From contig CAMRHE010000360.1 in NCBI GenBank assembly GCA_947044405.1, positions 124,001-188,000 on the forward strand: a stretch of 64,000 bases of DNA, in the 5' to 3' direction. Under the pieces are notes generated by a model. The model saw only the letters and a program-made list of their open reading frames with translations. It was not told the DNA's origin and did no database searches. The first letter of the stretch is position 1. Each line of letters starts with the position of its first letter. A program made the position numbers and the translations under genes. The stretch is from Leptodactylus fallax (lineage: Eukaryota > Chordata > Amphibia > Anura > Leptodactylidae). This document shows positions 40,301 through 52,300 of the stretch, in pieces.

Positions 40301-41955
40301 AAGATCAGCGTCGCCTCCTCCATCATTATAATAAGATCAGCGTCACCTCCTCCTCTATCACTATAATAAGATCAGCGTCACCTCCTCTATCACTATAATA
40401 AGATCAGCGTCACCTCCTCCTCTATCACTATAATAAGATCAGCGTCACCTCCTCTATCACTATAATAAGATCAGCGTCACCTCCTCCATCATTATAATAA
40501 GATCAGCGTCGCCTCCTCCTCTATCACTATAATAAGATCAGCGTCACCTCCTCTATCACTATAATAAGATCAGCGTCACCTCCTCCTCTATCACTATAAT
40601 AAGATCAGCGTCACCTCCTCTATCACTATAATAAGATCAGCGTCACCTCCTCCATCATTATAATAAGATCAGCGTCGCCTCCTCCTCTATCACTATAATA
40701 AGATCAGCGTCACCTCCTCCTCTATCACTATAATAAGATCAGCGTCACCTCCTCCTCTATCACTATAAGATCAGCGTCACCTCCTCCTCTATCAGTATAA
40801 TAAGATCAGCGTCACCTCCTCCTCTATCATTATAAGATCAGCGTCACCTCCTCCTCTATCACTATAATAAGATCAGCGTCACCTCCTCTATCATTATAAT
40901 AAGATCAGCGTCGCCTCCTCTATCAGTATAAGATCAGCGTCACCTCCTCCTCTATCATTATAATAAGATCAGCGTCACCTCCTCCTCTATCATTATAATA
41001 AGATCAGCGTCACCTCCTCCTCTATCACTATAATAAGATCAGCGTCACCTCCTCCTCTATCACTATAATAAGATCAGCGTCACCTCCTCTATCATTATAA
41101 TAAGATCAGCGTCGCCTCCTCTATCAGTATAAGATCAGCGTCACCTCCTCCTCTATCATTATAATAAGATCAGCGTCGCCTCCTCCTCCATCATTATAAT
41201 AAGATCAGCGTCACCTCCTCCTCTATCACTATAATAAGATCAGCGTCACCTCCTCCTCTATCATTATAATAAGATCAGCGTCGCCTCCTCCTCTATCACT
41301 ATAATAAGATCAGCGTCACCTCCTCTATCATTATAATAAGATCAGCGTCACCTCCTCCTCTATCAGTATAATAAGATCAGCGTCACCTCCTCTATCAGTA
41401 TAATAAGATCAGCGTCACCTCCTCCTCTATCAATATAATAAGATCAGCGTCACCTCCTCCTCTATCAGTATAATAAGATCAGCGTCACCTCCTCCTCTAT
41501 CAGTATAATAAGATCAGCGTCACCTCCTCTATCAGTATAATAAGATCAGCGTCACCTCCTCTATCATTATAATAAGATCAGCGTCGCCTCCTCTATCAGT
41601 ATAATAAGATCAGCGTCACCTCCTCCTCTATCACTATAATAAGATCAGCGTCGCCTCCTCTATCAGTTTAATAAGATCAGCGTCACCTCCTCCTCTATCA
41701 GTATAATAAGATCAGCGTCACCTCCTCCTCTATCACTATAATAAGATCAGCGTCGCCTCCTCTATCATTATAATAAGATCAGCGTCACCTCCTCCTCTAT
41801 CACTATAATAAGATCAGCGTCGCCTCCTCTATCAGTATAATAAGATCAGCGTCACCTCCTCTATCATTATAATAAGATCAGCGTCGCCTCCTCCTCTATC
41901 ACTATAATAAGATCAGCGTCACCTCCTCTATCAGTATAATAAGATCAGCGTCACC

Positions 41956-42547
41956 TCCTATATATAATATAATAAATATTAGTGTGTTGGGATTTCCCAG
42001 CATCCCCTGCTGCCCCCGCTCGCTCTATATAACGCCATGTAGAATAACATATAATAATAGTGACAAGAGGTCTGACCTGGAAATGCTTCCCCCTCCCAGC
42101 AGAGCTGCAGCCCCCACTTCCTGCCCATGTGGTTGGTCACATGACATAAGCTGAGGCCCCTCCTCCCCTATACTCTGGGCAGAGGTCTTGCTCAGTCACT
42201 GCATTAACCCCTCCACTGCTGAGCTGTAACACACTGGATTCCTGGAACATCAGATGTTCTCAATTCATCTCTTGCATTTCCTTTATGTGGGGAAAACAAG
42301 GGGATAAACAGCAGGCATCGGCACTATCTTTGATTTTCGCTGACATCTCCAGAATTATGACAGGTGACTACGAGTTGGCACCAGCCGCCCGGCCCTCTAT
42401 TCTTCTCCAAATCACCCAAGACTCATCAGTCAGAGTAAAGCTGGGGCTATATGGCTACGTTAAGTGAGATGCCAGCTACATAACCTTAGGTTGCCAGGTC
42501 ACCCTGTGACACCTTCACCCATGTAAGCGAATTAGCCGCAATAAGAC
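41956..42547. other. Unique island between two minisatellites
   Basis: This is about 590 bp of complex sequence with no convincing gene. It starts AT-rich and becomes GC-rich. TATATAA is at 42026-42032 and the palindromic E-box-like GTCACATGAC at 42136-42145. Further along are a C/T-rich stretch (about 42089-42170) and GGTCACCCTGTGACACC near 42498. The 60-residue open frame at 42285-42467 resembles nothing I recognise. It could be a gene-flank or promoter remnant or an old dispersed repeat; the motifs alone do not decide. Confidence 0.6.
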
Positions 42548-44630
42548 GAGGAGAACAGAGTAATGTAGAAGGAGGAGGACAGGTCTAGGAGGAGGAGAAC
42601 AGAGTAATGTAGAAGGTAGCGGACAGGTCTAGGAGGAGGAGAACAGAGTAATGTAGAAGGTAGCGGACAGGTCTAGGAGGAGGAGAACAGAGTAATGTAG
42701 AAGGTAGCGGACAGGTCTAGGAGGAGGAGAAAAGAGTAATGTAGAAGGAGGAGGACAGGTCTAGGAGGAGGAGAACAGAGTAATGTAGAAGGTAGCGGAC
42801 AGGTCTAGGAGGAGGAGAACAGAGTAATGTAGAAGGAGGAGGACAGGTCTAGGAGGAAGAGCACAGAGTAATGTGGAAGGAGATGGACAGGTCTAGGAGG
42901 AGGAGAACAGAGTAATATAGAAGGAGGAGGACAGGTCTAGAAGGAGGAGCACAGAGTAATGTAGAAGGAGGAGGACAGGTCTAGGAGGACGAGAACAGAG
43001 TAATGTAGAAGGTAGCGGACAGGCCTAGGAGGAGGAGAACAGAGTAATGTAGAAGGAGGAGGGGGACAGGTCTAGGAGGACGAGAACAGAGTAATGTAGA
43101 AGGAGGAGGAAAGATCTAGGAGGAGGAGCACAGAGTAATGTAGAAGGAGGAGGACAGGTCCAGGAGGAGGAGAACAGAGTAATGTAGAAGGAGAGGGACA
43201 GGTCTAGGAGGAGGAGAACAGAGTAATGTAGAAGGAGAGGGACAGGTCTAGGAGGAGAACAGAGTAATGTAGAAGGAGGAGGACAGGTCTAGGAGGAGAA
43301 CAGAGTAATGTAGAAGGAGGAGGACAGGTCTAGGAGGAGGAGCACAGAGTAATGTAGAAGGAGGAGGACAGGTCTAGGAGGAGGAGCACAGAGTAATGTA
43401 GAAGGAGGAGGACAGGTCTAGGAGGAGGAGAACAGAGTAATGTAGAAGGAGGAGGACAGGTCTAGGAGGAGGAGAACAGAGTAATGTAGAAGGTAGCGGA
43501 CAGGTCTAGGAGGAGGAGAACAGAGTAATGTAGAAGGTAGCGGACAGGTCTAGGAGGTGGAGAACAGAGTAATGTAGAAGGAGGAGGACAGGTCTAGGAG
43601 GAGGAGCACAGAGTAATGTGGAAGGAGATGGACAGGTCTAGGAGGAGGAGAACAGAGTAATGTAGAAGGAGGAGGACAGGTCTAGGAGGAGGAGCACAGA
43701 GTAATGTAATAGGAGGAGGACAGGTCTAGGAGGAGGAGAACAGAGTAATGTAGAAGGAGGAGGACAGGTCTAGGAGGAGGAGCACAGAGTAATGTAGAAG
43801 GAGAGGGACAGGTCTAGGAGGAGGAGAACAGAGTAATGTAGAAGGAGGCGGACACGTCTAGGAGGAGGAGCACAGAGTAATGTAGAAGGAGGAGGACAGG
43901 TCTAGGAGGAGGAGAACAGATTACTATAGAAGGAGGAGGACAGGTATAGGAGGAGGAGCACAGAGTAATGTAATAGGAGGAGGACAGGTCTAGGAGGAGG
44001 AGAGCAGAGTGATGTAGAAGGAGGAGGACAGGTCTAGGAGGAGAAGAACAGAGTAATGTAGAAGGAGGGGGACAGGCCTAGGAGGAGGAGAACAGAGTAA
44101 TGTAGAAGGAGGAGGACAGAGTAATGTAGAAGGAGAGGGACAGGTCTAGGAGGAGGAGAACAGAGTAATGTAGAAGGAAGAGGACAGAGTAATGTAGAAG
44201 GAGGGGGACAGGTCTAGGAGGAGGAGCACAGAGTAATGTAGAAGGAGGAGAACAGAGTAACATAGAAGGAGGAGGACAGGTCTAGGAGGAGGAGCACAGA
44301 GTAATGTAGAAGGAGGGGGACAGGTCTAGGAGGAGGAGAACAGAGTAATGTAGAAGGAGGAGGACAGAGTAATGTAGAAGGAGGGGGACAGGTCTAGGAG
44401 GAGGAGAACAGAGTAATGTAGAAGGAGGGGGACAGGTCTAGGAGGAGGAGAACAGAGTAATGTAGAAGGAGGGGGACAGGTCTAGGAGGAGGAGAACAGA
44501 GTAATGTAGAAGGAGGAGGACAGGTCTAGGAGGAGGAGCACAGAGTAATGTAGAAGGAGGAGGACAGGTCTAGAAGGAGGAGCACAGAGTAATGTAGAAG
44601 GAGGAGGACAGGTCTAGGAGGAGGAGCACA

Positions 44631-46970
44631 GAGTAATGCAGAAGGAGGGGGACAGGCCTAGTAGGAGGAGAACAGAGTAATGTAGAAGGAGGAGGGGGAC
44701 AGGTCTAGGAGGAGGAGAACAGAGTAATGTAGAAGGAGGAGGAAAGATCTAGGAGGAGGAGCACAGAGTACTGTAGAAGGAGGAGGACAGGTCTAGGAGG
44801 AGGAGAACAGAGTAATGTAGAAGGAGAGGGACAGGTCTAGGAGGAGGAGAACAGAGTAATGTAGAAGGAGAGGGACAGGTCTAGGAGGAGAACAGAGTAA
44901 TGTAGAAGGAGGCGGACAGGTCTAGGAGGAGGAGCACAGAGTAATGTAGAAGGAGGAGGACAGGTCTAGGAGGAGTAGAACAGAGTAATGTAGAAGGAGG
45001 AGGACAGGTCTAGGAGGAGGAGAACAGAGTAATGTAGAAGGTAGCGGACAGGTCTAGGAGGAGGAGAACAGAGTAATGTAGAAGGTAGCGGACAGGTCTA
45101 GGAGGAGGAGAACAGAGTAATGTAGAAGGAGGAGGACAGGTCTAGGAGGAGGAGAACAGAGTAATGTAGAAGGAGATGGACAGGTCTAGGAGGAGGAGAA
45201 CAGAGTAATGTAGAAGGTAGCGGACAGGTCTAGGAGGAGGAGAACAGAGTAATGTAGAAGGAGGAGGACAGGTCTAGGAGGAGGAGCACAGAGTAATGTG
45301 GAAGGAGATGGACAGGTCTAGGAGGAGGAGAACAGAGTAATGTAGAAGGAGGAGGACAGGTCTAGGAGGAGGAGAACAGAGTAATGTAGAAGGAGATGGA
45401 CAGGTCTAGGAGGAGGAGAACAGAGTAATATAGAAGGAGGAGGACAGGTCTAGGAGGAGGAGCACAGAGTAATGTAATAGGAGGAGGACAGGTCTAGGAG
45501 GAGTCGAACAGAGTAATGAAGAAGGAGGAGGACAGATCTAGGAGGAGGAGCACAGAGTAATGTAGAAGGAGGAGGAGAGGTCTAGGAGGAGGAGAACAGA
45601 GTAATGTAGAAGGAGGGGGACAGGCCTAGGAGGAGGAGAACAGAGTAATGTAGAAGGAGAGGGACAGGTCTAGGAGGAGGAGAACAGAGTAATGTAGAAG
45701 GAGGAGGACAGGCCTAGGAGGAGGAGCACAGAGTAATGTAGAAGGAGGAGGACAGGTCTAGGAGGAGGAGAACAGAGTAATATAGAAGGAGGAGGACAGG
45801 TTTAGGAGGAGGAGCACAGAGTAATGTAATAGGAGGAGGACAGGTCTAGGAGGAGGAGAACAGAGTGATGTAGAAGGAGGAGGACAGGTCTAGGAGGAGG
45901 AGAACAGAGTAATGTAGGAGGTGGACAGGCCTAGGAGGAGGAGAACAGAGTAATGTAGAAGGAGACGGACAGGTCTAGGAGGAGGAGAACAGAGTAATGT
46001 AGAAGGAGGAGGACAGGTCTAGGAGGAGGAGAACAGAGTAATATAGAAGGAGGAGGACAGGTTTAGGAGGAGGAGCACAGAGTAATGTAATAGGAGGAGG
46101 ACAGGTCTAGGAGGAGGAGAACAGAGTGATGTAGAAGGAGGAGGACAGGTCTAGGAGGAGGAGAACAGAGTAATGTAGAAGGAGGTGGACAGGCCTAGGA
46201 GGAGGAGAACAGAGTAATGTAGAAGGAGGAGGACAGAGTAATGTAGAAGGAGGGGGACAGGTATAGGAGGAGGAGCACAGAGTAATGTAGGAGGAGGACA
46301 GGTCTAGGAGGAGGAGAACAGAGTAACGTAGATGGAGGAGGACAGGTCTAGGAGGAGGAGCACAGAGAAATGTAGAAGGTGGAGGACAGGTCTAGGAGGA
46401 GGAGCACAGAGTAATGTAGAAGGAGGGGGACAGGTCTAGGAGGAGGAGAACAGAGTAATGTAGAAGGAGATGGACAGGTCTAGGAGGAGGAGCACAGAGT
46501 AATGTAGAAGGAGGAGGACAGGTCTAGGAGGAGGAGAACAGAGTAATGTAGAAGGAGGAGGACAGGTCTAGGAGGAGGAGCACAGAGAAATGTACAAGGT
46601 GGAGGACAGGTCTAGGAGGAGGAGAACAGAGTAATGTAGAAGGTAGCGGACAGGTCTAGGAGGAGGAGAACAGAGTAATGTAGAAGGAGGAGGACAGGTC
46701 TAGGAGGAGGAGCAGAGTAATGTAATAGGAGGAGGACAGGTCTAGGAGGAGGAGAACAGAGTGATGTAGAAGGAGGAGGACAGGTCTAGGAGGAGGAAAA
46801 CAGAGTAATGTAGAAGGAGGAGGACAGAGTAATGTAGAAGGAGAAGGACAGGTCTAGGATGAGGAGAACAGAGTAATGTAGAAGGAGGAGAACAGAGTAA
46901 TGTAGAAGGAGGGGGATAGGTCTAGGAGGAGGAGCACAGAGTAATTTAGAAGGAGGAGGACAGGTCTAGA
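44631..46970 (+). repeat. 2.4 kb block in array 2 (tandem mate at 47027-49360)
   Basis: The variant order from GAGTAATGCAGAAGG (44631) onward is repeated 2,396 bp later (47027). It includes GTCGAACAGAGTAATGAAG, GTAGGAGGTGGACAGGCC and GGATGAGGAGAAC. A third, edited copy runs from about 54541 to 56660, offset about 7.5 kb, with one extra unit near its start and other unit gains and losses. Confidence 0.87.
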
Positions 46971-47026
46971 AGGAGGAGCACAGAGTAATGTAGAAGGAGG
47001 AGGACAGGTCTAGGAGGAGGAGCACA

Positions 47027-49360
47027 GAGTAATGCAGAAGGAGGGGGACAGGCCTAGTAGGAGGAGAACAGAGTAATGTAGAAGGAGGAGGGGGACAGGT
47101 CTAGGAGGAGGAGAACAGAGTAATGTAGAAGGAGGAGGAAAGATCTAGGAGGAGGAGCACAGAGTACTGTAGAAGGAGGAGGACAGGTCTAGGAGGAGGA
47201 GAACAGAGTAATGTAGAAGGAGAGGGACAGGTCTAGGAGGAGGAGAACAGAGTAATGTAGAAGGAGAGGGACAGGTCTAGGAGGAGAACAGAGTAATGTA
47301 GAAGGAGGCGGACAGGTCTAGGAGGAGGAGCACAGAGTAATGTAGAAGGAGGAGGACAGGTCTAGGAGGAGTAGAACAGAGTAATGTAGAAGGAGGAGGA
47401 CAGGTCTAGGAGGAGGAGAACAGAGTAATGTAGAAGGTAGCGGACAGGTCTAGGAGGAGGAGAACAGAGTAATGTAGAAGGTAGCGGACAGGTCTAGGAG
47501 GAGGAGAACAGAGTAATGTAGAAGGAGGAGGACAGGTCTAGGAGGAGGAGAACAGAGTAATGTAGAAGGAGATGGACAGGTCTAGGAGGAGGAGAACAGA
47601 GTAATGTAGAAGGTAGCGGACAGGTCTAGGAGGAGGAGAACAGAGTAATGTAGAAGGAGGAGGACAGGTCTAGGAGGAGGAGCACAGAGTAATGTGGAAG
47701 GAGATGGACAGGTCTAGGAGGAGGAGAACAGAGTAATGTAGAAGGAGGAGGACAGGTCTAGGAGGAGGAGAACAGAGTAATGTAGAAGGAGATGGACAGG
47801 TCTAGGAGGAGGAGAACAGAGTAATATAGAAGGAGGAGGACAGGTCTAGGAGGAGGAGCACAGAGTAATGTAATAGGAGGAGGACAGGTCTAGGAGGAGT
47901 CGAACAGAGTAATGAAGAAGGAGGAGGACAGATCTAGGAGGAGGAGCACAGAGTAATGTAGAAGGAGGAGGAGAGGTCTAGGAGGAGGAGAACAGAGTAA
48001 TGTAGAAGGAGGGGGACAGGCCTAGGAGGAGGAGAACAGAGTAATGTAGAAGGAGAGGGACAGGTCTAGGAGGAGGAGAACAGAGTAATGTAGAAGGAGG
48101 AGGACAGGCCTAGGAGGAGGAGCACAGAGTAATGTAGAAGGAGGAGGACAGGTCTAGGAGGAGGAGAACAGAGTAATATAGAAGGAGGAGGACAGGTTTA
48201 GGAGGAGGAGCACAGAGTAATGTAATAGGAGGAGGACAGGTCTAGGAGGAGGAGAACAGAGTGATGTAGAAGGAGGAGGACAGGTCTAGGAGGAGGAGAA
48301 CAGAGTAATGTAGGAGGTGGACAGGCCTAGGAGGAGGAGAACAGAGTAATGTAGAAGGAGACGGACAGGTCTAGGAGGAGGAGAACAGAGTAATGTAGAA
48401 GGAGGAGGACAGGTCTAGGAGGAGGAGAACAGAGTAATATAGAAGGAGGAGGACAGGTTTAGGAGGAGGAGCACAGAGTAATGTAATAGGAGGAGGACAG
48501 GTCTAGGAGGAGGAGAACAGAGTGATGTAGAAGGAGGAGGACAGGTCTAGGAGGAGGAGAACAGAGTAATGTAGAAGGAGGTGGACAGGCCTAGGAGGAG
48601 GAGAACAGAGTAATGTAGAAGGAGGAGGACAGAGTAATGTAGAAGGAGGGGGACAGGTATAGGAGGAGGAGCACAGAGTAATGTAGGAGGAGGACAGGTC
48701 TAGGAGGAGGAGAACAGAGTAACGTAGATGGAGGAGGACAGGTCTAGGAGGAGGAGCACAGAGAAATGTAGAAGGTGGAGGACAGGTCTAGGAGGAGGAG
48801 CACAGAGTAATGTAGAAGGAGGGGGACAGGTCTAGGAGGAGGAGAACAGAGTAATGTAGAAGGAGATGGACAGGTCTAGGAGGAGGAGCACAGAGTAATG
48901 TAGAAGGAGGAGGACAGGTCTAGGAGGAGGAGAACAGAGTAATGTAGAAGGAGGAGGACAGGTCTAGGAGGAGGAGCACAGAGAAATGTACAAGGTGGAG
49001 GACAGGTCTAGGAGGAGGAGAACAGAGTAATGTAGAAGGTAGCGGACAGGTCTAGGAGGAGGAGAACAGAGTAATGTAGAAGGAGGAGGACAGGTCTAGG
49101 AGGAGGAGCAGAGTAATGTAATAGGAGGAGGACAGGTCTAGGAGGAGGAGAACAGAGTGATGTAGAAGGAGGAGGACAGGTCTAGGAGGAGGAAAACAGA
49201 GTAATGTAGAAGGAGGAGGACAGAGTAATGTAGAAGGAGAAGGACAGGTCTAGGATGAGGAGAACAGAGTAATGTAGAAGGAGGAGAACAGAGTAATGTA
49301 GAAGGAGGGGGATAGGTCTAGGAGGAGGAGCACAGAGTAATTTAGAAGGAGGAGGACAGG
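47027..49360 (+). repeat. 2.4 kb block in array 2 (second tandem copy)
   Basis: This is the direct mate of the preceding block, matching it almost base for base. After about 49345 the two copies diverge: the first continues into GGTCTAGAAGGAGG units, this one into GATCTACGAGGAGG units. Another similarity links about 49590-49900 with about 56840-57080 through the GAGGGGCACAGAG unit. Confidence 0.86.
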
Positions 49361-52300
49361 TCTAGGAGGAGGAGAACAGAGTAATGTAGAAGGAGGAGGA
49401 AAGATCTACGAGGAGGAGCACAGAGTAATGTAGAAGGAGGAGGACAGGTCTAGGAGGAGGAGAACAGAGTAATGTAGAAGGAGGAGGAAAGATCTACGAG
49501 GAGGAGCACAGAGTAATGTAGAAGGAGGAGGACAGGTCTAGGAGGAGGAGAACAGAGTAATGTAGAAGGAGGGGGACAGGTCTAGGAGGAGGAGAACAGA
49601 GAAATGTAGAAGGAGGGGCACAGAGTAATGTAGAAGGAGGAGGACAGGTCTAGAAGGAGGAGCACAGAGTAATGCAGAAGGAGGAGGACAGGTCTAGGAG
49701 GAGGAGGACAGAGTAATGCAGAAGGAGGGGGACAGGTCTAGGAGGAGGAGAACAGAGTAATGTAGAAGGAGTAGGACAGGTCTAGAAGGAGGAGCACAGA
49801 GTAATGTAGAAGGAGGAGGACAGGTCTAGGAGGAGGAGCACAGAGTAATGCAGAAGGAGGGGGACAGGTCTAGGAGGAGGAGAACAGAGTAATGTAGAAG
49901 GTAGCGGACAGGCCTAGGAGGAGGAGAACAGAGTAATGTAGAAGGAAGAGGACAGGTCTAGGAGGAGGAGCACAGAGTAATGTAGAAGGAGGAGGACAGG
50001 TCCAGGAGGAGGAGAACAGAGTAATGTAAAAGGAGATGGACAGGTCTAGGAGGAGGAGAACAGAGTAATGTAGAAGGAGAGGGACAGGTCTAGGAGGAGG
50101 AGAACAGAGTAATGTAGAAGGAGGAGGACACGTCTAGGAGGAGGAGCACAGAGTAATGTAGAAGGAGGAGGACAGGTCTAGGAGGAGGAGAACAGAGTAC
50201 TATAGAAGGAGGAGGACAGGTATAGGAGGAGGAGCACAGAGTAATGTAATAGGAGGAGGACAGGTCTAGGAGGAGGAGAACAGAGTGATGTAGAAGGAGG
50301 AGGACAGGTCTAGGAGGAGGAGAACAGAGTAATGTAGAAGGAGGGGGACAGGCCTAGGAGGAGGAGAACAGAGTAATGTAGAAGGAGGAGGACAGAGTAA
50401 TGTAGAAGGAGAGGGACAGGTCTAGGAGGAGGAGAACAGAGTAATGTAGAAGGAAGAGGACAGAGTAATGTAGAAGGAGGGGGACAGGTCGAGGAGGAGG
50501 AGAACAGAGTAATGTAGAAGGTAGCGGACAGGTCTAGGAGGAGGAGAACATAGTAATGTAGAAGGAGGAGGACAGGTCTAGGAGGAGGAGAACAGAGTAA
50601 TGTAGAAGGAGAGGGACAGGTCTAGGAGGAGGAGAACAATGTAATGTAGAAGGAGAGGGACAGGTCTAGGAGGAGGAGCACAGAGTAATGTAGAAGGAGG
50701 AGGACAGGTCTAGGAGGAGGAGAACAGAGTAATGTAGGAGGAGGACAGGTCTAGGAGGAGGAGAACAGAGTAATGTAGAAGGTAGCGGACAGGTCTAGGA
50801 GGAGAAGAACAGAGTAATATAGAAGGAGGAGGACAGGTCTAGGAGGAGGAGCACGGAGTAAGGTAGAAGGAGGAGGACAGGTCTAGAAGGAGGAGCACAG
50901 AGTAATGTAGAAGGAGGAGGACAGGTCTAGGAGGAGGAGAACAGAGTAATGTAGAAGGAGAGGGACAGGTCTAGGAGGAGGAGAACAGAGTAATATAGAA
51001 GGAGGAGGACAGGTCTAGGAGGAGGAGAACAGAGTAATATAGAAGGAGGAGGACAGGTCTAGGAGGAGGAGCACAGAGTAAGGTAGAAGGAGGAGGACAG
51101 GTCTAGAAGGAGGAGCACAGAGTAATGTAGAAGGAGGAGGACAGGTCTAGGAGGAGGAGAACAGAGTAATGTAGAAGGAGAGGGACAGGTCTAGGAGGAG
51201 GAGAACAGAGTAATATAGAAGGAGGAGGACAGGTCTAGGAGGAGGAGCACAGAGTAATGTAGAAGGAGGAGGAAAGATCTAGGAGGAGGAGCACAGAGTA
51301 ATGTAGAAGGAGGAGGACAGGTCCAGGAGGAGGAGAACAGAGTAATGTAGAAGGAGAGGGACAGGTCTAGGAGGAGGAGAACAGAGTAATGTAGAAGGAG
51401 AGGGACAGGTCTAGGAGGAGAAAAGAGTAATGTAGAAGGAGGAGGACAGGTCTAGGAGAAGGAGCACAGAGTAATGTAGAAGGAGGAGGACAGGTCTAGG
51501 AGGAGGAGCACAGAGTAATGTAGAAGGAGGAGGACAGGTCTAGGAGGAGGAGAACCGAGTAATGTAGAAGGTAGCGGACAGGTCTAGGAGGAGGAGAACA
51601 GAGTAATGTAGAAGGAGTTGGACACGTCTAGGAGGAGGAGCACAGAGTAATGTAGAAGGAGGAGGACAGGTCTAGGAGGAGGAGAACAGAGTACTATAGA
51701 AGGAGGAGGACAGGTATAGGAGGAGGAGCACAGAGTAATGTAATAGGAGGAGGACAGGTCTAGGAGGAGGAGAACAGAGTGATGTAGAAGGAGGAGGACA
51801 GGTCTAGGAGGAGGAGAACAGAGTAATGTAGAAGGAGGGGGACAGGCCTAGGAGGAGGAGAACAGAGTAATGTAGAAGGAGGAGGACAGAGTAATGTAGA
51901 AGGAGGGGGACAGGTCTAGGAGGAGGAGAACAGAGTAATGTAGAAGGAAGAGGACAGAGTAATGTAGAAGGAGGGGGACAGGTCTAGGAGGAGGAGAACA
52001 GAGTAATGTAGAAGGTAGCGGACAGGTCTAGGAGGAGGAGAACAGAGTAATGTAGAAGGAGGAGGACAGATCTAGGAGGAGGAGAACAGAGTAAAGTAGA
52101 AGGAGAGGGACAGGTCTAGGAGGAGGAGAACAGAGTATTGTAGAAGGAGAGGGACAGGTCTAGGAGGAGGAGCACAGAGTAATGTAGAAGGAGGAGGACA
52201 GGTCTAGGAGGAGGAGAACAGAGTAATGTAGAAGGAGGAGGACAGGTCTAGGAGGAGGAGAACAGAGTAATGTAGAAGGAGATGGACAGGTCTAGGAGGA

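Larger units (their letters stand above)
1..41955. repeat. Giant 29-38 bp minisatellite array (array 1)
   Basis: The whole left two-thirds of the window is a head-to-tail array with no unrelated insert that I can see. Each unit has a nearly invariant core AAGATCAGCGTC, then CACC or CGCC, a (TCC)1-4 run, and TATCANTATAATAAG, where N is T, C, G or rarely A. Common unit lengths are 35, 32 and 29 bp; 38 bp also occurs. Lengths differ by one TCC, by one TAA/ATA, or by a few other 3-bp changes. By length there are roughly 1,200 copies. The left edge is not reached; the right edge is sharp, at CACCTCC followed by an AT-rich stretch. One frame in three carries TAA, and units are 2 mod 3 long, so every frame closes within about three units. 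The array is therefore not coding. Function is unknown. Confidence 0.98.

Noticed and set aside
1..41955. CRISPR array
   Set aside because: Units are contiguous with no unique spacers, the array is over 40 kb, and no cas genes are present; the surroundings are eukaryotic.
1..41955. Repetitive protein gene encoded by array 1
   Set aside because: Units are 2 mod 3 in length and one frame in three has TAA on the plus strand; two of three frames on the minus strand have stops, so no long frame exists.
44078..44263. Minus-strand open frame rich in Leu, Ser and Phe (and a similar one at 52949-53143)
   Set aside because: Pure translation of the 44-bp repeat; the same peptide words recur with each unit and no domain is present.
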